Origin: a virus
Length of the DNA stretch: 64,000 nucleotides
Direction: 5' to 3' (one strand)
Virus record (IMG/VR): IMGVR_UViG_3300029922_000029
Coordinates: 44,700 to 108,699 of that record
Positions 1-7,642 of the stretch are shown in pieces. The notes below the pieces were generated by a model, which searched no databases, had not been told where the DNA came from, and saw only the letters and a list, made by a program, of their open reading frames with translations. How positions within the stretch are numbered: the stretch's first letter is position 1; every line of letters begins with the position of its first letter. A program made the translations under genes and the position numbers.

Positions 1-1296
1 TGGGAGGTCGAGGATCACAAAGCGGCCTACGGGCAGGGCGATCGCTTCAATCGATCCCGGGACGTGCTGAGCGAAGCCACGATCGAGGCATGGGGCCAAG
101 GCGTCTTTGAATCGATCAGTCAAAGCAGTCTGCGAGAAATCAAAAAATACGTCGATGACTTCCTTGACTTCCTCCACTGCCCGACCTTCAAGAGTTTCGA
201 CTCGATGGACATGATCCGGATCATGTTCGCCTACCTCGACTATCACGACATGTACTTCTGCTTCTATGACATGCCGGTCCAGATGTGCATGGATCAGCAC
301 GAGTTCACCTACATCAATAAAGCGACTGGCGAGACCCTGAACCCAGAGCATACCGAAGTCTTTCGGGTCGCACGCGGCTGGGACTTTGCTCCGTTCCGAA
401 CCTTCAAGCAGCGTATCTCTCATCCTTCCGTTCAGGCATTCGGAAAGGGTGAACAAGTCATGCACTCGAAGGAACAAAGACCCATCACAAGAGAGGATAT
501 TCTTAGAGTTCTCTGCGAACCAGTTTATGGAAATTACGATGAAAACTCTTCTCAATCCAGGCAGTCCGGCCTCAAGGAGTATGTTGAAGATCAGGTCGAT
601 GCTTACTTGAGCGAGCAGACTTTCGATGTGCGCAACGACATGGAGAAGGTCCAGGACTTCAACGATGTTAGGCAGGCCATTATCGAAGCGACAGTCGCAG
701 CTGGGATCGCGGTCTGCGCGTGGATTAAGTCTCCGATGGCTGTCCCGTTTCTGTCCCAGTGGCATCCGGTCTACTATCATATCTTGGGTTGGGACAACGA
801 CACCAACAAAGCCTATATCGAACCCGGAACCGGAGGAGAGGCGGTCGTGACCGGCTGGGAAGTCATGACTCTCAAGTCAGTCACAAAGCTCGAGAATATG
901 CCGGCCGGCAGCTGCCGGAGCTGTCAGCTTACTCTTCACTGCACCCACATTCTGAATGCTAACGCATTGATCTACAAAGTTTGCAGTTGCGGGAAGCCAG
1001 TTCATCCTGATGACCTGGAGCTCGATCTCCACTCAATCCCTGGTCCTTATCGCGGGACCGCAAGGGATGAACGGTGCGTCCCTTATCGGAAGGCGCACCC
1101 GAGTCTGCCTTCGTTTGTCTGTTATCGCTGCGCTGAGAAGCACCTGCTGTTTGAGACCGCCATGCAGGCACCCCCTCAGTACAAATGCTCACGCACAGTC
1201 TGCCCGAATACGGGTTGCGCCCACCATTGGGGTGAGGCAACGCGCCGGCAAGTCCTGAATCAGAGGCGGAGGCAAATGTTGCCAGCCCCATCGTAA
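1..1296 (+). CDS. Cysteine-rich hypothetical protein, 5' end cut by window
   Basis: The frame is open from base 1, so the GTG at 64 need not be the start and the N-terminus probably lies outside the window. At least 431 codons are present. The first two thirds are acidic and rich in aromatic residues. The last third carries paired cysteines (CRSC, CSCGKPVH, CYRCAEKH, CSRTVC) that look like two or three zinc-binding knuckles. I do not recognise the family. It precedes a nuclease gene by 65 nt on the same strand, so it may belong to a DNA-processing operon; that is inference. Confidence 0.75.
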   Translation, partial: WEVEDHKAAYGQGDRFNRSRDVLSEATIEAWGQGVFESISQSSLREIKKYVDDFLDFLHCPTFKSFDSMDMIRIMFAYLDYHDMYFCFYDMPVQMCMDQHEFTYINKATGETLNPEHTEVFRVARGWDFAPFRTFKQRISHPSVQAFGKGEQVMHSKEQRPITREDILRVLCEPVYGNYDENSSQSRQSGLKEYVEDQVDAYLSEQTFDVRNDMEKVQDFNDVRQAIIEATVAAGIAVCAWIKSPMAVPFLSQWHPVYYHILGWDNDTNKAYIEPGTGGEAVVTGWEVMTLKSVTKLENMPAGSCRSCQLTLHCTHILNANALIYKVCSCGKPVHPDDLELDLHSIPGPYRGTARDERCVPYRKAHPSLPSFVCYRCAEKHLLFETAMQAPPQYKCSRTVCPNTGCAHHWGEATRRQVLNQRRRQMLPAPS

Positions 1297-1361
1297 GGTG
1301 TTAAAAAGAATGTCGAGGCGCCTGTACGAGGCCTCGGCAATTTCTTTACCTCTGAGGACGC

Positions 1362-1844
1362 ATGGACGAGGCAAAATTCAAGAAGCAACTTAGAGCCTCC
1401 TTTCTAGCGCAGACAGCGCTCGCCCAGGGCTACGAGTGGCCGGTCACCGATCCCTTCCGGACTGGCACCGCCGACTTCTTTCTTGCTGTCCGTGGCTGCG
1501 TGATGGCATGCGAGGCCAAGCATATGAAAGAGCTTCCGGTCCGAGAAAACTCGAGAGTCCTCGACCACCCCGTCTCGATGGAGCAGTACAGGTTTCTCAG
1601 ACGTTACCAGGAGAGCGGCTCGCCATCGTTTGTGCTCATCGGTGTTGGTAAGGATGCGGCTGCTTACACCAACCGGATTCAGCTCAATTACACGAAGAAG
1701 GAGCTCATGTTCTTGCCGAGGCTGCAAAGACTCGGGAAAGACCTCTGGGACATGGGACCTTTGATTACGATCATGGCGGATCACAATAAAACCTGGCAGC
1801 CCTATCTCAACCTCCCTGCGGACGCACATGCCAACACCCCCTGA
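1362..1844 (+). CDS. PD-(D/E)XK nuclease, Holliday-junction-resolvase or VRR-NUC-like
   Basis: 160 aa. The catalytic pattern of the PD-(D/E)XK fold is visible: GTADFF (Asp38), then ACEAKH (Glu51-x-Lys53), then a downstream Gln (SMEQYRFL, near residue 75) on the following helix. This order and spacing match RecU-like and VRR-NUC phage nucleases. The expected role is metal-dependent cleavage of branched or recombining phage DNA in the cytoplasm. The gene overlaps the next one by 17 nt. The fold assignment is fairly safe; the substrate is not. Confidence 0.72.
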   Translation: MDEAKFKKQLRASFLAQTALAQGYEWPVTDPFRTGTADFFLAVRGCVMACEAKHMKELPVRENSRVLDHPVSMEQYRFLRRYQESGSPSFVLIGVGKDAAAYTNRIQLNYTKKELMFLPRLQRLGKDLWDMGPLITIMADHNKTWQPYLNLPADAHANTP

Positions 1845-2403
1845 AAAACCTCAGTCAAAACCCCAAGGCTTCTTCTTCGAGGAAGATCCGGACTCGACCG
1901 AGAGTGGCGTCGACTGGTCTGAGCAATCCGCATTTTTCAATAGCGTGATCCAGACCGAGGGTAAACATAAAGCTAAAGAAGGCAGCGAGATGCCGTCCAT
2001 GGTTCCGATGGGGATCCAGTCGGAAGCAAGCCTTAAGCGTCTCCAGAATGGTTGGATCGCAGTGGAGTTTGGGAAAGTCAGGAAAGACTACGCGATCCAC
2101 ACCATCCCCATCAACCCGCGAGTCGACTTCGGAAACAAGGACGTCTTCGCGCAGACTTGTCGGATCACGATCCTTCTCCTGAACGAGATCGTGCCCTTCG
2201 ATCTTCAAGTGAACGTATTCCCTCCGGATCCGAACTGGTCGGTGAAAGCGGTCAGCTATAAAATCATTGGTGGCGTGGATGCTTGGAACCTCGACCTGGA
2301 TAAACTCGAAGCAGAGGTCATGCCTAAAATCCTCGAGCAGCTCACCCAGTACTGCATGGCCAAAAATACTCAGCGCGGCCCTCAACCGGGTCCACGGCGA
2401 TGA
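1828..2403 (+). CDS. Hypothetical protein between nuclease and MBL-fold gene
   Basis: 191 aa, no family recognised. The N-terminal 60 residues are polar and probably disordered (Pro, Gln, Glu and Ser rich). The C-terminal part alternates beta-like segments (GWIAVEFGKVRKDYAIHTI, ITILLLNEIVPFDLQVNVF) and ends in a basic tail. It overlaps the nuclease gene upstream and shares an ATGA overlap with the gene downstream, so the three are likely co-translated. Confidence 0.7.
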   Translation: MPTPPEKPQSKPQGFFFEEDPDSTESGVDWSEQSAFFNSVIQTEGKHKAKEGSEMPSMVPMGIQSEASLKRLQNGWIAVEFGKVRKDYAIHTIPINPRVDFGNKDVFAQTCRITILLLNEIVPFDLQVNVFPPDPNWSVKAVSYKIIGGVDAWNLDLDKLEAEVMPKILEQLTQYCMAKNTQRGPQPGPRR

Positions 2404-3200
2404 AACTCAGGTCACTGGGGTCCGGTTCCTCCACCTGTCGTCACCCGCTCGTGCCGTCCTGCTGGCTTCTTCAGTCGGCCGGCGCGACTGTGGTGATTGG
2501 AGCTCCTTGGCAGCTGGCAGCTAGGCTTGAAGCGATCGGAATCAGTCTTGACCAGATTGATATGATCCTTCCCCTCTCGCCCCGCGGCGACCAGATCGGT
2601 GGCCTGGAAGAGATTGCTCACTATTTCATGGGCAAGTCGAAGAAACCCTACCTTGTGGCACCCGAGAAGCTGCTTCAGAAAATCAAGGAGCGGATCGAGC
2701 CGGCCTTCCTATTTTACCTGAAGGAACTGTTTCAGGTGAAGGCAGTGTCTCGGATCCAGGTAAAAGAAGAGCATATCTCAGAGACCCTGAGCTTCGTGCC
2801 CAACTACTTGGACCTCAACATCCCTTCCTACGGCATCCGACTCGAGGACGCCAAGATCTTCATCACAGGCGAGACGGCCCTCAATGAAACCTGGCTGTTC
2901 AAGGAAATGGGCTGCAACGCGATCCTACACAGCTGTAATTTATCAGCAGGCATTACGGGTTATCCAGGCCCTCCAAGTCTTGCCGAGCTTCAGACCCTCC
3001 CCGTCTATCTGCAGAACAAACTCTGGCTCTACGGTTACGGCAATGCGTTCGCTGAGCACGAGTCCCAGATTATCCCTATGCTCTTTCTGCCTCAGGGCGC
3101 CGCAGTCTATGACAGCGCGAGGCGTGACAAGATTCTCAACAAAGAGCGTTATTTACGGGAAAACGCAAAGCGTCTTCTGGGTAACGAACGAGAACCCTGA
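2400..3200 (+). CDS. Metallo-beta-lactamase-fold protein with degenerate metal site
   Basis: 266 aa. The opening MKLRSLGSGSS is the usual first strand of PhnP/RNase Z-type MBL-fold hydrolases. The position of the HxHxDH metal motif is occupied by LSPRGDQIGGL (residues 59-69): the spacing and the trailing GGL are kept but all three histidines are gone and only Asp remains. Later segments (FITGETALNET, ILHSCNL) sit where the family has its third and fourth metal ligands. The overall fold is therefore probable, while ordinary zinc hydrolase activity is not. It could be a pseudoenzyme or binding protein. The ATG overlaps the preceding stop (ATGA). Confidence 0.6.
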   Translation: MKLRSLGSGSSTCRHPLVPSCWLLQSAGATVVIGAPWQLAARLEAIGISLDQIDMILPLSPRGDQIGGLEEIAHYFMGKSKKPYLVAPEKLLQKIKERIEPAFLFYLKELFQVKAVSRIQVKEEHISETLSFVPNYLDLNIPSYGIRLEDAKIFITGETALNETWLFKEMGCNAILHSCNLSAGITGYPGPPSLAELQTLPVYLQNKLWLYGYGNAFAEHESQIIPMLFLPQGAAVYDSARRDKILNKERYLRENAKRLLGNEREP

Positions 3201-3232
3201 GTCCCGACGCTAATGCCCAAGAGTCCCAAGAG

Positions 3233-3261
3233 TTGACAGGGAAGTAATTGCCGAGTAATCT
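3233..3261 (+). promoter_or_regulatory. Sigma70-type promoter, probably leaderless transcript
   Basis: TTGACA (3233-3238), a 17-nt spacer and TAATCT (3256-3261) form a near-consensus sigma70 promoter. The -10 box ends 6 nt before the ATG at 3268, so transcription would begin at or next to the start codon. No Shine-Dalgarno sequence can fit. Confidence 0.6.
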
Positions 3262-3267
3262 CGGCAC

Positions 3268-3555
3268 ATGAAGAAGAACAAGGCGCAATGCCAACGAGTC
3301 CACGCAAAGAAACGGGCACTGGAAAGGTATGACCTAGACCTCAATCGAGACGCCCTCGAGGAGATCGTCAGCCGCATCCAAAACGGGGTCGGCATTAAGA
3401 TGGTGCTCAAACAAAGCCTCAGGATCTCCCACTACGAGATGACGGTTCAGGAGAAACTGGTGCGAGTCGTTTATGACCGGTCTCGCAAGACAGTCGTCAC
3501 CTTTCTGCCCCTGATTCCTGCCACCGATATTCAGCACGACCCCGTGGATTGGTGA
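3268..3555 (+). CDS. Small DUF4258-like protein
   Basis: 95 aa, basic. The pattern HAKKRALERYDLDL ... IVSRIQNG ... LVRVVYDRSRKTVVTFLP resembles the short barnase/RelE-like DUF4258 fold, in which a helical N-terminus is followed by beta strands ending in a T-x-L-P or T-V strand. The match is by eye only. The start is set by the strong promoter immediately upstream, which would give a leaderless message. It could be a toxin-like or RNA-binding protein; the function is unknown. Confidence 0.55.
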   Translation: MKKNKAQCQRVHAKKRALERYDLDLNRDALEEIVSRIQNGVGIKMVLKQSLRISHYEMTVQEKLVRVVYDRSRKTVVTFLPLIPATDIQHDPVDW

Positions 3556-3584
3556 ATCAAAAAGTCGGGATTATCTGGCATAAG
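3556..3584 (+). promoter_or_regulatory. Phage promoter motif (ATCAAA-N15-GGCATAAG)
   Basis: The sequence ATCAAA (3556-3561), 15 nt, then GGCATAAG (3577-3584) matches the arrangement at 28985, 40081, 43260, 47006 and 63414. It is followed by a good Shine-Dalgarno (AGGAGAAA) and the ATG at 3603. Confidence 0.55.
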
Positions 3585-3602
3585 AAAGATAGGAGAAAAC
3601 TT

Positions 3603-4034
3603 ATGAAAACAGCTGAGAAGATTGTGAAGGGGAGCTATTGGGCTACCGACAGTGGAGATTGCGCTCGAATCGATGCGGATGATTATCCCACCGAAGACTC
3701 GATTGTGGGTCGTATTTATTCACGTCGACTGAATAAGTGGCGCATAAGTCCGTCCTCATGGCGGAGCGATGGGGAGTACTATAATGGCCCTGGGACCTTG
3801 ACTGATAATAAGTTGCTCAAGCCTTGGACCGGTCCTCTGCCTTGGGCAGAGAAAAAATCAGAACCAAAACCCCGCATGCTGGCCTACTTGGTCAACGTGA
3901 AGGTGAAGAACACGACTCGCCGTCGGTGGTCTCTGAGATTCTATAAAGAAACCGACATGGTCGGAATTGACAACGACTTCGTGAAACGCGCCCCCTGGCT
4001 CGATGAACCCTTTAACCCGACTGGACAACCATGA
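3603..4034 (+). CDS. Hypothetical protein, first gene after phage promoter
   Basis: 143 aa. The start MKTAEKIV at 3603 is chosen because AGGAGAA lies 8 nt upstream. The frame extends further back to 3549, but that part lies inside the promoter. The protein is basic and rich in Trp and Tyr (KGSYWATDSGDC, KWRISPSSW), with no family I can name. It ends in an ATGA overlap with a secreted protein gene. Confidence 0.68.
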   Translation: MKTAEKIVKGSYWATDSGDCARIDADDYPTEDSIVGRIYSRRLNKWRISPSSWRSDGEYYNGPGTLTDNKLLKPWTGPLPWAEKKSEPKPRMLAYLVNVKVKNTTRRRWSLRFYKETDMVGIDNDFVKRAPWLDEPFNPTGQP

Positions 4035-4657
4035 AACTCATCACTCTGATTCCCTTTCTTTCACTCCTTCTGCTGTCTACTGGCTTCGCTCATCATGCCC
4101 CGGCCCCATTGCCGAGCTCAACGCCTGCTGTCGTTGCAGCCCTCCCAAGTCCCGCTCCGACCGCCACCACCCACGTGGACCCGCTCTCTCCAACGATCAC
4201 TCTCGATTGTGATTCGACTTGTCTACCCAACGAGGTGGCCCAGCTACCGGCGCTGCAAGCCAAGATGAATGAGGTTTTGAACTCGGATTGCCTATCTGCT
4301 TACTTCCTTACTCCTCATCGCCGGATCGATAATAGGGACGACCTCACGCCCGAGCAGGTATTGTTGAAGCTCAGGCAGCCCTCCCATCTCACGCTCAACT
4401 ATTTCTACAAGAGCGGGACCAAAGAAGAAGGCTACGAGTCGGCCGTCGACTTCTCCGTTATTCACATGAATCGAGCCTATACGGCTACGTGGACGTTATG
4501 CGAGGTGACATCGCTAGGTCTTCATGAGATGACCCATACCAAGCAATTCTGGCATCCGGGTGGATTCAATCAAGCGAAGAAAGATTACTTCACGGTTCCC
4601 TATCAAGCCAATAATGCAACCGAAGGAAGGGACAATATGTCTGCGTGCTGCCAGTGA
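4031..4657 (+). CDS. Secreted HExxH zinc metallopeptidase-like protein
   Basis: 208 aa. A Sec signal peptide is clear: MKL, then a Leu-rich core of about 14 residues, then GFAHHA. A Pro/Ala/Thr-rich linker follows (residues 22-55). The segment LGLHEMTHTKQF (residues 162-173) contains HEMTH, an HExxH zincin signature. The four cysteines (60, 64, 87, 157) fit disulfides outside the cytoplasm. A periplasmic or extracellular peptidase is the best reading, possibly for envelope degradation or lysis. No third zinc ligand could be fixed. It ends in a GTGA overlap with the next gene. Confidence 0.62.
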   Translation: MKLITLIPFLSLLLLSTGFAHHAPAPLPSSTPAVVAALPSPAPTATTHVDPLSPTITLDCDSTCLPNEVAQLPALQAKMNEVLNSDCLSAYFLTPHRRIDNRDDLTPEQVLLKLRQPSHLTLNYFYKSGTKEEGYESAVDFSVIHMNRAYTATWTLCEVTSLGLHEMTHTKQFWHPGGFNQAKKDYFTVPYQANNATEGRDNMSACCQ

Positions 4658-4980
4658 TCAACATCCCACAGCCCAGACAGGACAAGGTCCTCACCGACCT
4701 CGACGGGAATCGTTATATTTGGGAGGCCGATGCCAAAGAAACATTCGCCGATCTGACCCACCGCCTGAACAAAGCGGAAGAGGTCATTCAGTATTTCGTC
4801 GATCGGGCTACCGACTTCAACCATCCAGAAGGTTGGATCCAGAGCAAAAAGACTCTTGCTCGGATGCAGTTTGCCCTCACTGTTGTTCAGACCGGGAAGG
4901 AACCACCGCCGGAAGCCCCAACCCGCCCAGAACAGCCACACAACACTCCGTCATCTCACTACGAACGACGTCCACTCTAA
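4654..4980 (+). CDS. Hypothetical protein, coupled to metallopeptidase gene
   Basis: About 108 aa. Two GTG starts are possible (4645 and 4654). The second is preferred because it overlaps the upstream TGA as GTGA, the coupling style used repeatedly here. The middle is predicted helical (AKETFADLTHRLNKAEEVIQYF) and the C-terminus is Pro-rich. The family is unknown. It may act with the preceding secreted peptidase. Confidence 0.5.
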   Translation: MINIPQPRQDKVLTDLDGNRYIWEADAKETFADLTHRLNKAEEVIQYFVDRATDFNHPEGWIQSKKTLARMQFALTVVQTGKEPPPEAPTRPEQPHNTPSSHYERRPL

Positions 4981-4994
4981 CGCAAGGAAGCCAA

Positions 4995-5288
4995 ATGATC
5001 ACCCTTCTCCTCGCTCTCGCTTCTGCCCCTCAGTTCGAACATCCTCACCCCGGTCACGAACCCGGTCCATCTATAGGCCATGGATCCTGCATCAAGGAAC
5101 ACCCTGCGGCTGATTCGGATCGCGGAGTCACGGATATGCCGTATCTGATTGACCACCAAGAAGTCGAAGCGGTGGCGAGTCCATTGCCTGGGCAGATCAA
5201 AAAGAAGCAGAAGTACGCCTCTCACTTTCATCACAGTTATCCTCACTGCCTCGACTCTTGTGGTAATTGGATTGCGGGGTGTAGATAA
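4995..5288 (+). CDS. Small His-rich protein with hydrophobic N-terminus
   Basis: 97 aa. The start MITLLLALASAP at 4995 has AAGGAAG upstream. The short hydrophobic N-terminus resembles a weak signal peptide. The rest is rich in His and Pro (FEHPHPGHEPG, HFHHSYPH) with Cys residues near the end, which suggests metal binding. The frame is open well upstream of 4995, but that region overlaps better-supported genes and lacks a ribosome site. The function is unknown. Confidence 0.45.
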   Translation: MITLLLALASAPQFEHPHPGHEPGPSIGHGSCIKEHPAADSDRGVTDMPYLIDHQEVEAVASPLPGQIKKKQKYASHFHHSYPHCLDSCGNWIAGCR

Positions 5289-5813
5289 ATGATTATTCCG
5301 CTCGATGTCCAAGAACAGAGACCTATGGTTGAGCTTCCCCTCCGAGGTGTAGATCTCAGAGCCTTTCTGCTTCGCGTAGAGTTCGCATTGATCGTCCAGG
5401 CACTCGAACGAACGAGCAACCACAAGACTCATGCCGCCGAGATTCTTCACATCAAACGTTCCACTTTGATAGAAAAGATGCGGCGTTTGGGATTACCTTT
5501 GTGCGTGAAGACTCGCCAGACTCCGGACACCGGAAGTCTCAAAGACAGGGCAAATGCGCATACAAAACGAGTTCAAGCTAAGAAAAAAAAGAGAGCGCGG
5601 CTAAAACCTAAATTAGAAATACAAAAAGAAGAAATCATCCATCGTGTCATGGGACTAATGGGATGGGACGCCGATAGGGCTGCTGTTTGGTACCGCACCT
5701 CTAACCCAAACTTTGGGGGCGCATCAGCTGATCATCTTGTTCAAATGAATCGCGGCCGCAAAGTCTTAGCCTTTATTGAATCAGCAGAGAAAGAAAGTAA
5801 GCCAGCCGCCTGA
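5289..5813 (+). CDS. Fis-type HTH plus MbcA/ParS/Xre toxin-binding domain protein
   Basis: 174 aa. Residues about 20-70 (RGVDLRAFLLRVEF, ALERTSNHKTHAAEILHIKRSTLIEKMRRLGL) match the Fis/NtrC-type C-terminal helix-turn-helix: AA-x2-L, then R-S-T-L-x2-K-x3-L. A lysine-rich linker follows. Residues about 125-165 (GWDADRAAVWYRTSNPNFGGASADHL ... GRKVLAFIE) match the MbcA/ParS/Xre (DUF2384) antitoxin domain with its W-x3-NP-x-(F/L)-GG core. In the known families these parts bind DNA and a RES-type toxin respectively. The combination suggests a regulator or a stray antitoxin. No toxin gene is adjacent. Confidence 0.62.
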   Translation: MIIPLDVQEQRPMVELPLRGVDLRAFLLRVEFALIVQALERTSNHKTHAAEILHIKRSTLIEKMRRLGLPLCVKTRQTPDTGSLKDRANAHTKRVQAKKKKRARLKPKLEIQKEEIIHRVMGLMGWDADRAAVWYRTSNPNFGGASADHLVQMNRGRKVLAFIESAEKESKPAA

Positions 5814-5872
5814 ATCCGCTATGAAGTAGAATCGTCATCCTTTCAAACTACAAACACCACCGGAACCCCACC

Positions 5873-6247
5873 ATGAAAAAACTGATTGTGCTGTTTTCGG
5901 CCATCTTGCTCAGCCTGCTCTATTACACCTTCACGTTGACGGAGTCCTTGTCAAACAGTGAATCTCAGGAGAACAGTAAACAAGCTACCATCGACGACCT
6001 CTCGAAATGGCTTGCCGAATCGCGACTTCAAACGATCCAAGCTGAAATCGAAATCAAAAAGAACAAGCTCATCACGGAAGCAGAATGCTCCATCAGGCTT
6101 CTTGAGGTTGCGAAGAAGGCCGAGCCACCTCAAAATGATGAATCCGTAACGGATCCGCAAGTTGTTTGGACTTCGGCTTATGGAACTCGGGAGACTTCGG
6201 GGACATCTGTCAGTGATCGATATGAAAAGGAGCAGGCAAATGAGTAA
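5873..6247 (+). CDS. Membrane-anchored coiled-coil protein, spanin-like shape
   Basis: 124 aa. One N-terminal membrane segment (MKKLIVLFSAILLSLLYYTF) is followed by a charged helical region of about 60 residues likely to form a coiled coil, then a polar tail. This is the architecture of inner-membrane spanins (Rz-like), but it is also found in unrelated phage membrane proteins, so lysis is only one option. It overlaps the following gene by 8 nt. Confidence 0.55.
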   Translation: MKKLIVLFSAILLSLLYYTFTLTESLSNSESQENSKQATIDDLSKWLAESRLQTIQAEIEIKKNKLITEAECSIRLLEVAKKAEPPQNDESVTDPQVVWTSAYGTRETSGTSVSDRYEKEQANE

Positions 6248-6605
6248 AATAGGTAAACCGATCCGATCGAGACTGAATCAGGTTGAGCGAGGAGTTTACG
6301 AAAAAAATCTTTCAATGGGAAGTATGAGAAGCGCTAAGGAAGATGCAGAAATCATTCTAGAGTTGGATGACGCCCTAATCATCATGACGAAGCGTTACGA
6401 AGACCAGCTTTCATGCTGGCAAGTCAGCGAGCACGAATTCATCACGAAACGTGAAGCAGGTTATCTGGCGAAAATAGCCGAACTTGAGAAAAGACCGGCC
6501 ACAGGGCCTCGTGAGTGGTCAATAACGGAACAGTACATCATCGACGGCCCAGATCTGATTGAAGGCGAAGTGGTTACGGTCGTAGAAGTCTTGGAAGGAA
6601 AATAG
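6240..6605 (+). CDS. Hypothetical acidic helical protein
   Basis: 121 aa from the ATG at 6240, which overlaps the previous stop and follows GGAGCAGG. The N-terminus is basic, followed by helical acidic stretches (AKEDAEIILELDDALIIMTKRYEDQL) and a C-terminal strand-rich piece (GEVVTVVEVLEGK). No recognised domain. It probably shares a transcript with the membrane protein before it. Confidence 0.6.
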   Translation: MSKIGKPIRSRLNQVERGVYEKNLSMGSMRSAKEDAEIILELDDALIIMTKRYEDQLSCWQVSEHEFITKREAGYLAKIAELEKRPATGPREWSITEQYIIDGPDLIEGEVVTVVEVLEGK

Positions 6606-6606
6606 T

Positions 6607-7029
6607 ATGGATAGCAGTGGAAAAATTCATCATCTCACAGAAGAAGAATCAGCAGCAACCAAGCTTCGGTATGACGCCGAGACGGCGGCAGGAGAGAAGC
6701 ACGAGATGACTCCCATCACGGAGAAGCTGGCTCGATTCATGGCTTCACGGAGCAAACTCTTTCGGGAGACGTGGGGTAGGAAGTTCTCTCGTGGGCTCAC
6801 GCCAGTCGAGAAGAATGGGCTACAGACGATGTTGTTCGAGTTTCTCCACAAGGAGAAGGACGCGCAACTGAAGAAGTTGGGTGATATCCCCATGCAGCGT
6901 CATCAAGCAGCCCAGATTGTTATGGCCCCAGAAGGAGAGCGAAGTCATGAAAGAAGTATCGCAGCCGAACAAATCCTTGGAGAGCGAATCCGCGGGCAAC
7001 GAGTCGAAGACATGCCTGACGGAAGCTGA
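6607..7029 (+). CDS. Hypothetical protein
   Basis: 140 aa, preceded by GGAAGGAAAATAGT. Mixed charge, predicted mostly helical, with a basic middle (FRETWGRKFSRG). No family recognised. Its 3' end overlaps the next gene by 83 nt, which is long even for this region. The N-terminal three quarters are the better-supported coding part. Confidence 0.55.
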   Translation: MDSSGKIHHLTEEESAATKLRYDAETAAGEKHEMTPITEKLARFMASRSKLFRETWGRKFSRGLTPVEKNGLQTMLFEFLHKEKDAQLKKLGDIPMQRHQAAQIVMAPEGERSHERSIAAEQILGERIRGQRVEDMPDGS

Positions 7030-7327
7030 ACTCAAACTCATCGACAGGGCATGGAAGTCGGGTCAATTCCAGAATTATGTGCAAGGGCCTGCGAACGCCA
7101 CGATGCTTGTAGCAAAGATGGTAAAAGAAATTAGGCGTCTGCGGATAAAGTGCGGGGAAAGCCGGATGATTATGGGTTACTTGGTCCCTTGGGATACCTG
7201 TAGCATCTGCGGAAACAAGGCAGAATCGAAGGAGGACCTTTGTGGTCATCTTAGGGTCAACAGAGATCAGGTACACCCCGATCCACTTCGGCCACTGCAA
7301 AAGGTGCCGGAAGATCCGAACGTTTAA
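6947..7327 (+). CDS. Hypothetical protein with one CxxC zinc-knuckle-like motif
   Basis: 126 aa. The start at 6947 follows AGGAGAGCG. A helical segment (LTEAELKLIDRAWKSGQF) precedes TCSICGNKAESKEDLCGH, which has the C-x2-C ... C-x-H spacing of a small zinc site. The last 30 residues are overlapped by the next gene in another frame. The overlap region may be functional in only one of the two frames. Confidence 0.5.
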   Translation: MKEVSQPNKSLESESAGNESKTCLTEAELKLIDRAWKSGQFQNYVQGPANATMLVAKMVKEIRRLRIKCGESRMIMGYLVPWDTCSICGNKAESKEDLCGHLRVNRDQVHPDPLRPLQKVPEDPNV

Positions 7328-7436
7328 GTGTACTTTCTCACTGCCATTCGTTATGTATTGGTGCAGTCACTGCCGATTAGGTGGGTCGGCCACAACCTTG
7401 AGAGAATGGAGTAAGAAATGCAGGTCACGCAAATGA
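7242..7436 (+). CDS. Small zinc-ribbon protein
   Basis: 64 aa, GTG start fixed by AAGGAGG 6 nt upstream. HCKRCRKIRTFKC and WCSHCRLGG give two C-x2-C knuckles about 20 residues apart, the form of a minimal zinc ribbon. It ends with a basic tail, so nucleic-acid binding is plausible. It overlaps genes on both sides. Confidence 0.5.
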   Translation: MVILGSTEIRYTPIHFGHCKRCRKIRTFKCTFSLPFVMYWCSHCRLGGSATTLREWSKKCRSRK

Positions 7437-7618
7437 ATCTGATCTTCGATGTTTTCTTTCTGGCAAGTCCTCTCATCTTGTTGGGCATAGGCATCTTCCG
7501 CTACCTCGAGCACGGGTGGGGTGCCTGCTGGTTGGAATTTCTGTTTGCACTCTTTCTGTTGTGTTTTGTGGTAAATTCGGTGCGGGAAATGGGCTGGTTC
7601 CCGGCGAGTGGGTATTAA
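7418..7618 (+). CDS. Small two-helix membrane protein
   Basis: 66 aa. Two hydrophobic stretches (LIFDVFFLASPLILLGIGIF and LEFLFALFLLCFVV) are joined by a short loop rich in Trp and Gly. The size and topology would suit a holin or an inner-membrane modulator, but nothing more specific can be read. A GGAG lies 8 nt upstream of the ATG. Confidence 0.5.
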   Translation: MQVTQMNLIFDVFFLASPLILLGIGIFRYLEHGWGACWLEFLFALFLLCFVVNSVREMGWFPASGY

Positions 7619-7642
7619 GCTGATGACGGCGAAAGGTTGTTG

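Noticed and set aside
4560-4994. Long upstream extension of the gene starting at 4995
   Set aside because: The extension overlaps two other coding frames and has no ribosome site; the ATG at 4995 does.
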